A stretch of 64,000 nt of DNA, taken from Brugia malayi (lineage: Eukaryota; Nematoda; Chromadorea; Rhabditida; Onchocercidae). This document shows, piece by piece, positions 26,397 through 38,803 of the stretch. The notes under the pieces are model-generated. The model was not told the DNA's origin, did not search any database, and saw only the letters and a program-made list of their open reading frames with translations. The position numbers and the translations under genes were made by a program. The stretch spans positions 10,606,187 through 10,670,186 of the forward strand of contig NW_025062475.1 in the NCBI RefSeq assembly GCF_000002995.4, given 5' to 3'. The stretch's first letter is position 1. Every line of letters begins with the position of its first letter.

Positions 26397-29300
26397 CTTC
26401 CTTTTTCATTTTTTGGAAATTTAAAAGATTTTGTTTATCACTTCGTTATTTATTATAATCTGTTGATTTCCGTTTAATAGTCTACGTTATTTTTAGGCTG
26501 GAACTTCACATACAGCTTGAATAAGACATATGTTTTTAAATGGTATTAGACATTAAATAGTATACCTAATACACCACTATTTCTTCACTTCTATCATTTC
26601 GCCTTTTATTACTCATCCTTGCAAATTGTATTACTTATGTCTAATTGTATTATTTGTAAGCGAAATTAGTTGTGAAGTCATTTTCATCTTAGCCATTGAC
26701 AAATTCAGTCACTGAAGTCATTTTTTCATTAATCCACTTGATTGTATAAAGTTTTGTGCAATTAATTTATTCATGTTGTCCTCTTCTCCAATTTTGTGAT
26801 CTCTTATTATCGTATCGCCCTATTAAGAAAAAATTGCTGCTACAATGAAGCTAAAGTTTTTTTGCTGTTTTAAATGTACCTCACGAGTGATGCCACAGAT
26901 TTCCTATCGATACGAATCATGAGATCATAACGTTTGAGATTCACGAACAAATTAAATATATAAATATTACACACTTAACGTTCTGTATTTAGGAAGTATT
27001 GAAATCAATTTCTTGCTTTCATTAATGTTTTACTTTTAAGTTTTTGAGAGAATGAAATGAGACTGTAGCAGAGGAAGTTAAGTTTTCTATACTAAGTGAT
27101 TGTCAGTCATATCGATTTAGAGCTCAGTTTATTTTGTTCTTACTTCTTCATTTCTACATTCTTCATTGTCCTATACTGTCCTCCCTGTTCTTTATCCCTT
27201 CAACATATTTTAGAGCGATATTCAGGTTTTTCATGCAGTTCCTAAGTATGTGATCGGACGATAGGTAAATTTTCTAGGATGAAGTAAATATGTGCAAATG
27301 ATGATAAGGTTGTTCATGAAGTCGGTGTGGATGATAATGTTATTGAGATACTGGAGATCCATAATGTTTTCCTTTTTATCTACTCGTACAATTTGAAAGT
27401 TTTTACTAAGGATTCATTGGAACTCCGGATAAAATCAACTGGGACATCGAAATTTTTGAATCGTTTATTTTTTCCACACGTTGAATTAATTGGGGTTGTC
27501 AGCGACTTTAATAACTTCAGTATATTCACATGAGCATATACAGACGAAAATCATTATCTCCTAATATCTTTATACTTTACAAAATATGTTTATCATTCTC
27601 CAGTGTTATTTAATTAAAACTTCGGGCTAAAGATGTAATAAAGTAATATTTGATAGTCATATCTAGATGAATGAAAGCAAAAGCCAGATATTCCTGAAAA
27701 GAAAAAAGAAATAAGATAGATACGTCTTATTAAAAGATCTTTGAATATCTTTATATTGACAGATCTCTTAATGATTGATCCATTCGTAATTTCACTCGTT
27801 ACATTCAGCCATAAACAGAAGAAATCTTTTTCATAAGGATGCAATAGAACAAATTTCAGGCTACTTCCCAAAGATACAATAAAGTAGATTTCATGCTACA
27901 TATGTTTGAACTTTAATTTATTCATGCAATATAAATGAAGATGAAAGAGAGGCCAGGATAGGTGCATGTCATCAGACTGTACTACAAGGAGTGATATGGA
28001 TAGGGACGATATCTTGAAAACCTTTTGTATTTGAGTTATTTTAATGTGCTATCCAGTTAACAAATTTATGAAACATTCTATTTTGTTTAATTCTACTTTT
28101 TGTTTAATTCACTTTTTAATTTGACTTTTCTGTTTTGTTTAATTCGTACTTGATTACTGCATAAAATAATCGAAGAAATTTTACGAAAGCAAAGCTTAGC
28201 GTAGCTATGAATTAAATTCTTTCCAAGAATGAAGTTAGAAAGAATTAGAGATAAATAAATTTCATATGTTATATTTAAAAAGTAACAATGAAATTTATCT
28301 AAACCTCAAATGTATTTTTGAAAACGATTCATCTTCTCAAGCGTTTTCGTTCAATTTCTTTTCTGCTGCCGCTAATTGCCTTGAACATGCCAGAATGAAA
28401 GAGAGAATTTCCAAATTTCTGACCTAATTTAAAACAAATTATTGCAACTATTAAAAATCTTTAAATATTCTAACAAAGCTATAAAATAAGGTATAATAAA
28501 TCTGATTCAAATTTTAGCGAAGCATAATTTTCCTTTCAAGTTTTCGACTTTATGAAAATTGAAGGGAATTTTTTTAAATTAATTGATTAATTTTGCTACT
28601 TATCAATCCCGAAATTGAAATGGATGATGAATAAATGATATGAATGATAGGAAGTAGTAAGAGAATTAAATTTTAAGGTAAGCTAAATGTTTGCATTTAA
28701 GCCAAATACTGAATATGTTGGAAGGAATAAAATGATAGTAATATATATTACTTTTGTCTTACTTTTATCGTACAGTTAATCAACGATGCCACTTTTTCAC
28801 TTATGTCATCTGTTAAATTAAGAAAAAACAAAAAATTCTCTTCAAAACAGTGAAAAATAAATAGTAAATAACAATGAATCATTCATTCTTTTACTTTTAA
28901 GTATGCAAATTTTCCTTTTTTTTTTTTTTTTTTTGAGTTTCTTTTTTTCCAGGGAGAAAATGATATCACTTCGTCTTTTCTTCACTCGTAGTTGTGATGA
29001 TACGATATCAAATTCACGGAATGTATTAGAAGTTATTAAATTTTCAGCAAATCATATAACCTTTCAAATAATTAATAAAAATAAATAATTTATAACCATC
29101 TTACTCGTACGTCACCCTGTCGTACGTCATCCTGTTAATCACGTTAATATTTTTTTGTGGTAATTGGATGATATTCGAACTCTTTAAGGGTATTATTAAT
29201 GGAATGGAATGAAAAGGAGAAGGAAAATATATCGGATAGTTCTATCAGTCTTATCAGATAGTTTTATCAGTAAAATTTTATTCCATTCATTAATCGCATA

Positions 29301-30030
29301 CTTTCCAATTGTAAAATTGTTAGCTGAATTATTTATTAGATTCAAATTCCCGCCGTACGTATTATTCCTGGCAGTGTCATTTGTCAAGCAGTGACGGATT
29401 TAATGGATTTCCATTTCTTCTGCTCATTAGTTAGGTGTTTGTGCTTTTCCTGATTGGTCGCCGTGTTTATTACTTCCGGTCGTTTCCGAATACTTTTATA
29501 AATTACTCAGAGTTATTCCTATTCCTATTTTGTCCATAATTAATTGGCGATTAGCAGTGAAAGAAATATTACTCAGTGGTTACCTGTAGAAGGAATAATT
29601 TCAACAGAATTTAATCGATAGTTACCTGTAAAGGGAACAGTTTGCAGCACAGCTATCAAACTATTGCTACTAATCATTTGTAGATTTAATATTTTAAAAA
29701 TTTTTGATTATTTTGCTTCCTAATTTATGCGTGAATAATTTCTGAATCATTCAATATAAATTATATTACGTCTCAACTTCATACCTGAATTGCATCACTT
29801 TTCTAAGTGTGTGGAAATCTTTTTAAGTTGTATGAAATTTATATTAAGAAAATTGTGAAATTTGTTGTGAATAGATGTTGCACCAATTTAATACTTTTAG
29901 CTATAAGTTATTATAGAATTTAAAAAAGCTTTGGTAATTCTTATTTGAAATGACGTATGTTTAGTAATTTTGTTTTTGCTTACAGTTTCAGGGATAGTTT
30001 TTCGTTCTTCATTACATAAGGCATTTGGCA
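26397..30030. other. Intergenic region
   Basis: About 3.6 kb between two plus-strand genes. It includes the transporter 3'UTR and low-complexity T runs. Open frames of 60-85 codons, such as 27327-27533, lack similarity and splice context, so I do not call them. A TTGCTTACAGTTTCAG acceptor-like site near 29983-29998 could be the trans-splice site of the next gene. Confidence 0.5.
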
Positions 30031-33000
30031 ATGGCAAATGATGACGAGGAGCAGATGGCTGTGCAAGATGAAAATGAACAAGGAGTGGCAGGTTTAGCGC
30101 AACGAGCTGCCCAAATGTTACACAATTTACCTTTTTTGAATTTCCCAGCAGTTGAACAGAATGAAAATCCAAATGATTTGGATCATCTCGACAGGGATTT
30201 TCATGCATTGGTACATAATGCAAATGCTCTGTTAGCTGAACAACTTGCGGTGTTGGGAGAGTCGGTTTTTTTCTTTTTGTTTAAACTCAGTTTTTTATTT
30301 AATTCAGTTTATGAATGTTTTCTTTGATGCATATAGCTTATGATTTATGGAATTTAACTACATAGAGTCTTTTTTTTTTGATGTATTCCTTACGTAATTG
30401 TGTGAGATTTCTTTTTCCTAAATCACTTTCCTCATTTTCAATAGGTAATTTCAGCAAATCCTCTCTAGATCCATTGACATTCTGTGGATTCATCCACATA
30501 TATGGTTAGGTTTATTCGTGGATTTACGATCTGATGGAAGATTTTTTATTGGGAATCAAAATATCGTTGGGTGATTATTTCCGAGGAATTCAGTATTCAT
30601 AGAGAAGTGAATCGAGCAAATGATCGACCAATAATGGGTGCTGGAATGGAGCGTGTTGCTGTGGGACTCATTGATGAGCTGCGTAATATGATTGAACATT
30701 TGATAAGACAACGCGATGAAATGCGACAGTTGGTTATGCAGCGAGGCTTATTTGATCCAATTTTCGGTCAATGGGATGAATTGCTGGAAATCTGGGGAAT
30801 GAGGAGTTTTAATCGAGAAAGCGGGAAAGTAAACAATCCAGGTTTGTTTGCTGAACTATATTTGAAATATTTAAATTTATTGCAAATTTTTTAAAAAATT
30901 CACTTCAAATCTTTGTAACTAAGTTATAAAATGTATTTCGAATTAGTCTTTCAATGGGCAGATATTTTCCCAGTGAAGAAAGCAAGTAAGAAAATACATA
31001 GTGGCTCCAAAAGTACAATTGCTGGAAGATTTAAAAAAATTCCTTCTATAAGATTTCACGAAGAAAAAAAATTTTTTTTTAAAAAAATAAATTTATTATT
31101 TCATATGGATTCGTCTCTGTTTTATCCACTGTCAGTTTTATTTGCAGATGTTGATTTTATGATGAAATATTTAAACATTGCAGGATCGCTAGAAAACGCG
31201 GTCGTGAATTACATCTCGAGTAAAATAAACGGAATGCCAGCAGAAGCATATTCTCTGCCATTACCATTGCTGTTTGAGATCCACGTAGGTTTATATAAGA
31301 AAAACAAATTTCTTATATTGAGCAAAGAATGGAGTAGCATCGACACATTTCAAAGAATTCTAAATTGGAAAATGAGGAGGTTTGCTATTATCATGAGAAT
31401 TATTCGGTATTTATGGGTTACAATCTACCATTTATTTCATGTTTTGTTATTTTATGTGTTTGATAATTAAGTTGTTGGTTAAAATTAAACGACTGATATA
31501 TGCAATAAGATTTCACTTTTTAGAATGACAGTTCATGAGCTTTTCAATGGATTAATGAATAAAGGTTATTTAATTGAACGAATTTTATTCGAAGACTTGA
31601 AGCGACGAATTTTGGATCGTACAAGAACGAAAGATATAGAATTGTACGAATGTACACTCATATTAGGTAACTGTCATAAATAGAGGAAAGAAATTATCAG
31701 CTTAGCTCTCATGTCAGCAAAAAGTTGTTATAATAAATTGATATATTGAGATAAAGGCTGTTTAGCAAATAATAATGATGACAGTTTTTAGGCACTTTTC
31801 TTTTGGATCACGGATCGCTTAGTCTTCCCGGTGAGATCTTTATATATTGTCAAAAAATTCTGAATTGGTTATCAGTCGACCACCATTTGCGTCAACGTAA
31901 ATTATTTGAACTAAATTACTGGTATGTTTTTTTTTTTTTTTATGGAATTATGTTGGTTATATTAATTTGTAGCATTCCACTGAAATATGTCGTGTTTGAA
32001 ATGTTAAATGATGCTGAATGAAGCATGGCATCTCAGACTGTTTCTTGATAGCTCTTTTGCTGATTTTAATCAAATCTTTTAAAGGCTACTGAAATATTAC
32101 ATGAATAACTGTTCATTCGTCGAAGCAGTACATATTAGTTCATTTACTGATACATTAATTGATAAGCTAGAAAGCAATGGTGATATTGGAACACTCAATT
32201 TCGTTCAAATTCAAACGCAATGCGCTTTGTTATGGCTAGTTTTTTTAATCCTTAGTTAGCCTTACTTTTCGTAATATAATGAATGGATTTGATTATTTTT
32301 GAAAATAAACTCTATAACGTTTGTATTTTCAGGTACGTACTTGGCCATTACAAGAAGTCCATGGAGTTTTGCTTAAAAGCACTAAAAGCTGCGCATGACA
32401 AAGGAACGCATATTTCCGTAAGTTGCATTACTGACAGTGAATGGATTTTAGATGAAACTAATTTCTCAAGTATTATATGATTTTCTTTATCTCCTCTGTG
32501 AATAAATTTAAAATGTAAGGAACATAAAAAAAGAAAATGAAAAAGCGAATGGATCCATATTCTTTATGATCTTCGATCATGTTATGTGTGATTGAGTCGA
32601 CTGAAATAGAGGTTTCATGATATATGTTGTGTAGGACTTGTTTGCTGAGGTATTTATCAGGATTATATTGCGTAAAAATTAAGGTTTAAATCTGAATTCT
32701 TGCAGGGACAAGTGGAGCTTTTATGTGTTACTGCAAAGATTCTCATTTTCAAAGGATGTTTTAAGTTAGCACTGAGAGCTGTTCGGTTCGCACTAGTAAT
32801 TGTTTTGAGTCATCCAGAGCTTGAGCGATTGTTGTGTTCTGTGTTATGTGACTATGGAGATTGTTTGCTCAATTCGGATCATGTTGAGATAGCTGTACAG
32901 GTTTATACTGTAAGTTGTGTCTTTATTCGTTGGATATTGCTTGTAGGAATAGTTAACATTTTTTATTCGTTGTAAGTCGTTATAAATTTATAAGCTACTG

Positions 33001-35317
33001 AGGTCCTTAGATGAATTTTTCCGAATTTGACATCATAAATTTTATTCAAACCTAATGTTCTGTCGAAGATTTTCAATATTTTTCCTTTTTTGGAAAACAA
33101 AGAAAATTTAAAATTGATTTGATATAGGTGATGGCAAAAATGGTTCAAAAACATTTTGGGACAGATTCTCTCCGTGATGGACAAGCAATGTATGAATATG
33201 CTCGTGCTGCATACCGGCTTCTCTATGATAATTATTCTGGATATCGTAGCAATAGGCATGTTTTTTATTTTTCTTGCAGGTTTTTCTGTTGATTTATCAT
33301 AAGGTATAGATTAATTTATAGATGGGAGAGTAATGTTCCTGAGATCTCTAAAACTTAAAATTTTTAGCGACAAATACATTCAACTACGTTTTCGTTGTGA
33401 AAAGTATGCCAGTAAAGCACTGGAAATTTATCGGGCAAAGCTGGATAAAGAACATTATCAGCTATTAAATGCTGAAGAGCTGCAAGGTTGTTCACTATAG
33501 TTTAAAGATTTGAATTACAAAACGTTGCAAGTTCTTTTATTTGTCTTCTGGTTTTAATTCAAAATCTCGGTCATTTTTCTTTACATTAAGGAAAACTTAC
33601 CTTAAGAATTATTGTCACTAAAGTCATACCGATAGATGTGATGTTCTGCTGAAATTTTTATTAAACCAAAGCATATTGTCGCGTACTACTCAAGTTAAAA
33701 AAAAAATATATATATAGCGCTAGTTTCGATAAAGAGTACGTTACGAAATGATACCACTCAAGAACAATTGCTAAATGAAGCGATGGAAACACATATGCGA
33801 GCCCTGAACAAGTATCTCAATTTTAAAGGCGAGAATGCGAATTGTGCGAGGATTTATGATTATCTTGGCTCTATATTTCGTCAATTGCAAAAAACTGATG
33901 TTAGCATTTGTATATTTAATATTAAATTTAAGCTTGTTCTGACTTGCTGACTTACTCAACTTATCTTGCGTTATATTGAAAAGATATTCCAAACAATGTA
34001 AGGAAGCTTTGCTGCACAATGGCAATTAAACAATTTCGACCACTGAAAAAAAAATGGTTCATAAAGATTGGTATTTTTGCCTAAATTTTTATCATAAATA
34101 TTAAATGAAAATGAATTTTCCCATATAGGTTTCTGAAGAAATGTTTGAAAAAGCTTTGGCTATAAAAAAAGTTGTCTACGGCGCGTATGATCATGAAACA
34201 GCTCTCACTATGACTTCCTTGGCTTATCTTTATCTGAAGGATGCGAATCGACCTCGGGAAGCTTTGGTTCTTTTCAAAAAATGCCTTGAAATTGGTAAAT
34301 TCCTTCTTAAATTTTTTTTAGAGAAATTGTACAGTTATATTTGGTTAGTCATAATTTCTTGAATATTTTAGCTATTCATGATTGGATTATCACTGCTATT
34401 TCGTTAGCTCATAGTCATTTTTATAAATAAATAATTTCATTTTAGCTCCTTAACGTTCATTTCACAATGCTTTATCATTACATATGTAATAAGTAAATTT
34501 ATTCATTTTTCTTTTACTATTACTTATGCTATAAAGATACAAATCTTCGGAATATTTACAACATTTACTCTTCCATATTATTATCGTTACCCATAGCTCA
34601 CATCTTATATTCCACCCTCAGAATTGGATGTGAGACTTAGCAATAAGGTCAGAACTTAAACTCGAAAAAATAATCTTTACATTATTATTATTGTTATTAT
34701 TAATTATTATTGCAATTTTTAATTATTATTATTACTATTACTATTATTAGTTATTATTAATTATTGTTGCTAAATTAGAAAAATTCTTTCGAGTTGAGAT
34801 CCTGACCTTATTGCCAAGTTCCACATCCAAATTATTCTTCACCTTTTACATCCATATTATACAGATTTTTTGCTTGAAAGTAAACTTCAATAGATTTCTG
34901 ACTTTCTCGCATCTTTCATGCATACATTTATATAAATTTAAACACGAATAGAAAGTACTTTCTATCTAGAGGAAAAGGACAATATCGATTCGTTCATCCC
35001 AACATCTATATGTTATAATTTTTGCAGAGCTGAATATATTTGGTGAGGAATATTCTGGACTTGGCATTATTTATGATGGAATGATGTTAGCCTATGAAGA
35101 AATTGATGATTTGGCAGAAGCACGAATTTATCGTGAACGGCTGTACATATGGAAAACTAAGATGAGCATCCTTGATGAAACACCATCTGATAATCCCTTT
35201 GGGGGATCGTTATGCATCAACGAAACATTTCAGGATTTTACCCTTGAATGCTTTGAAAATCTCACTTCCAGTGAAACGAAACATTCATCAGATGTAGAGG
35301 TGAAAAAAGAATGTTAA
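30031..35317 (+). CDS. APPBP2: APPBP2 (PAT1)-like TPR protein with N-terminal extension
   Basis: Exons: 30031-30264, 30455-30504, 30594-30841, 31148-31406, 31524-31666, 31792-31921, 32085-32228, 32333-32417, 32706-32909, 33128-33255, 33368-33486, 33718-33899, 34129-34294, 35028-35317; about 793 residues. From residue 178 it follows human APPBP2, which starts there: VDFMMKYLNIAGSLENAVVN matches the human start, then CALLYVLGHYKKSMEFCLKAL, LCDYGDCLLNSDHVEIAV, EEMFEKALAIKKVVYG, and FGEEYSGLGIIYDG. These are TPR-type helices. Human APPBP2 binds the APP tail and microtubules and is a substrate receptor of a CRL2 ubiquitin ligase. The first 177 residues (acidic start MANDDEEQMAVQDENEQG, then a helical MIEHLIRQRDEMRQLVMQR) have no human counterpart. 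Exons 1-2 are the least certain. The intron after 33255 uses a GC donor. AATAAA lies 22 bases past the stop. Confidence 0.82.
34624..34830. repeat. Foldback (inverted-repeat) element in the last APPBP2 intron
   Basis: Arms of about 48 bases at 34624-34671 and 34783-34830 are inverted copies sharing CAATAAGGTCAG and ACTCGAAA.AAT with a few mismatches. They enclose about 110 bases of ATT-type repeat. It looks like a small non-autonomous foldback element or MITE relic. I could not identify target-site duplications. Confidence 0.7.
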
Positions 35318-35338
35318 TGTTTCTAACTTAATTTTAAA

Positions 35339-35344
35339 AATAAA
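35339..35344 (+). terminator. Polyadenylation signal AATAAA of the APPBP2-like gene
   Basis: Canonical hexamer starting 22 bases after the TAA stop, within the short 3'UTRs usual for nematodes. Confidence 0.65.
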
Positions 35345-35659
35345 ATGTAAATATTTTGTATTCATTAAATGCCTTCTTTTTCGTTGTTCATCGTTATTGT
35401 GATATGACTTCATATTTTTTGCTTCCGAGTTACATAGTTGTAAATGAATAATAGTTTCCACTTCAGTTAGAAGCTATAATCCCCATTTTCCACTCGTTTT
35501 TTCCTTTTCTCTTACCTCTCCATTTTCCGTAATGTTTTGCCTTTCTGTTGCAAAGACAATTACTTTATTGTAAGTGATTTTATGCCTGGTATGAAACTTC
35601 TCATTAAATTTTTAATTTAACAGAATTATGCAGTTGCGTTTACTCCCATTATAAATCCC

Positions 35660-35830
35660 ATTTTAAATAATAATAAATATTATTATTATTATTATTATTG
35701 ATTTATTATAATAATAACTATTATTATTTTTTATACTATTATTAATTAATTAGTTATTATTGTTATTATAACTATTATTATCAGTTATTATTATTATTAC
35801 AATTATTACTAATTACTTTTATTATTATTC
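35660..35830. repeat. ATT microsatellite
   Basis: Imperfect ATT/TTA triplets over about 170 bases. A similar but shorter tract is inside the foldback element at 34681-34770. Confidence 0.85.
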
Positions 35831-36060
35831 TGTAACTTTTAATTTTATTAGATTTAATTTTATTAGATTTAATACTGTTGACTTCCACGGACTTCCGACA
35901 TGACAAATAGGTAAATTCTTTGAAAGTTCAGCCATCAATCGATTGTTAAAACGGCGAAGAAAAAATGACGCAAGCGCGACAGGTTGGAGAACATGCTCCA
36001 TTCATGTTTCCCCAAATAAATTTTAAGTTTTATTATCATTACTAATTACTTTTATTATTA
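35805..36060. repeat. 23-bp direct repeats flanking a unique insert
   Basis: A 23-base string containing ACTAATTACTTTTATT occurs at 35805-35827 and again at 36038-36060. The DNA between, especially 35876-36010, is less AT-biased than its surroundings. It may be an insertion relic or a duplication. No open frame or terminal inverted repeat is visible. Confidence 0.5.
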
Positions 36061-38747
36061 TACTGTTATTAATTAATTAAGTTTAATTGTAACATTTCGA
36101 CTTTTTTTTCTATTTACTTGTTCCTCTAGTTAGCTAGCTTTAATATTACGGCTTGTTAATAAATTTTTTTTACTCTTTTCTCATTTCTTCTACGTGCTAG
36201 CAAGGAAATATTTGTAGAAGATTGAGTTAGTTGTTAATTAATAATTAATAGAATCTCTGGAAGATCTTAAGGGGTTGGTACGGTTGAATTCATTTCTTCA
36301 CATAACACTTCTTTATGTATTTACACATTACTCACAGCAATTTAAAATAAAGTAAGAAAAATGTAACTTCAATTTTAGCTAAAAGAAGGCCCATTAAAGT
36401 AATTATGGGAATTCGAAAAGTTATGCATAAGTATTCGTTTCAATCAAATTGTAAAATAACAATACTTACTGCTGTTATTAAGTAAAGTTCTCTAATTAAC
36501 CTTAATGAAGGTGGGACCGAGGAAGTAATAACCTTGTTTTTATAACCGATTCTGTAAAGATTACAAAAATGCTAATTTGATGTGGAGAGAGTTACAAAAG
36601 GAGTGATAAATTGCATATTTTATAAATTAATTACCAAATTTGACCCTTATTAATTCTGCAGAGTCAAGAAGCATATGATTTCAATATTTTAATTTTATCT
36701 TTTATTATTAGTAAGCAATATCAAAAAATAATTTTTCGTATTATTTAGGTTTTTAGTTACAAGTTAAAAACAAAAAAAAACGTCAACATTCTTTATAATG
36801 TTGAATTCGACGTTCTTTTTCTAATTTTTTGTAAACCGTTAGTGCATAAGATACAACAACTTATTACTTAACCTTTAACCCGATTCTTACTTTTATTTTT
36901 ATCTTATGCATAGTACTATTACAAGGAATTATTCATTTTAAAAAAAAAAAAATGTTGCATGCCTTCGATTAGACTTGAAATAATTTCGATTAAACATGAA
37001 ATAAAGATAATTTTTTCATCATATTCGATTGGATTTCAGGAAGACTAATACTACACTGTCTGTTGTCATCTTTTAGCAATTTTACAGTTAGTAATTGAAG
37101 GAAATTAAAATGTTTCTTTAACGTTATCCAATGAATTAAAATATTATTTATCATTCATTACTGCTTTATGTTTATGTTTGGTAGTATTTTATTACAATGC
37201 TTAAAATAATAATTCGAATATATTTTATGCTTATATTTTCACATTTTAATTTTTTTTTTTGTTTTAGAAAAAAGAAGCATTTGATAGTTCACATCAATGA
37301 GTTGAAATTTTTTAAATGTTTAACAACTTTAGTATAGCATTAAAACTGTAAATTTTATTATTCCATGTTTTTGCTATTTAATTTTTTTAACGAAGCATTA
37401 GTCTATTTGTGGTTTTTGTTTTTTATTTCAGTATTTAAGGTCATCCATTTTACCATTTAAATTATCAATTCTTATAATCTGATTACTGTTTCATGTCTAA
37501 ATTTCCAACAAATAGTATAGTATCAAATAAACCTAAAAAGAAAATATGTGACAAGTGGCACAGGTGAAATATATTTATTACTTCTAAAAAATAAGCACTA
37601 AACTTTTTGAGAAGTTTTTAGCATATTCAAGAAAAATGATGGAGGGATTTAAATATATGCACATATATTTAAATAAAAACTATGTTAGAAATTGAAATTA
37701 ATGGGGAGACATTTCCTAATATGAAAATTGATTTTAATATTTTCGTCATTTTTTATTTTCATAGAATTCTCATTCTCCATCACTGTAATTAATTTTACCA
37801 ACTTTTATTTTTGACTGCCTTTTCAATTATTACTCTTTGTTTAATTTCACTGTTACTAAATTAATTAGCCTATTAGCACAAAAATTGCATGTCATCTATG
37901 TCAAATATTTCATTTAAAAAAATAAAATAAAACAATAGCTAAAAAGTGATAGGAAGAAAAACGAGAAAAATTTTCATGTAAACCTCAAAGAAATTTAATT
38001 CAAATTGATGAATTTCATTTTGATTATTTTACATAAATATACTGTCGAAAAGACCAAATTATAATATAGAGAAATAAATTTTTATTAAATTCATAAGACT
38101 AAAAATTGTTTTGTTCTCATATAAAATTATTTCATCTTTATTTCTAAGAAATCATTTATCTAACATTCACTCATTTTCCAATTTCAGCTGAACTTATCTA
38201 CCTTATCTAGAATGTTACACACTGTTAACAAAGAATGTTTGCATTGCTTAATATGTTGAGAATTGCTTTGAGTCATTTTATTCTTGCGACCTTAAATTTT
38301 AGAAGTCAAACTGAGATTCGATTGCTAAAAGGTTTTTGGTCAGCTCTTTGTCTAACGTCGAGTACAGAGATCTGTCGGTGTAACTGTCATCTTACAAGCA
38401 ATTAACACAATGTTAAAAACAACTCTTACTATCTTACCTGTATAAAAAGTAAATTCGTTCGATAGTGACAGCTCTTTACTTACTGCGAGTATGAGCCAAT
38501 GCCCACCTAAGCTTCAGTTTGACTAGTCTCGCGCACTCATTCATTCAAACTCTTCCGCATCTTTCCATGCTCGTAGATAACGCTTCTAGAAGTTATCAGT
38601 ACATTATCAATATGCATTAACGTAGTTCGTAGGAATAAAATTCGTTACAACAGATCCCATTACACAACACATCTGTCTATACAAACCTCAAACTATAATC
38701 AAGAAAACTTCGCTGACAAATCCTTATAAGTTCTCCATACGTATATG

Positions 38748-38752
<5 letters not shown>

Positions 38753-38799
<47 letters not shown>
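38753..38799. repeat. GA microsatellite
   Basis: A near-perfect run of about 22 GA units. Likely polymorphic in length. Confidence 0.95.

Positions 38800-38803
<4 letters not shown>

Noticed and set aside
31149..31180. ATG ATG near 31160 as the start of the APPBP2-like gene
   Set aside because: Possible, since it is near the human start, but the preceding exon ends in the right phase (G plus AT gives Asp) and the upstream frames look coding, so the longer model was kept.
35876..36010. Possible tRNA, rRNA or spliced-leader RNA gene
   Set aside because: No tRNA B-box, cloverleaf or leader sequence could be made out.
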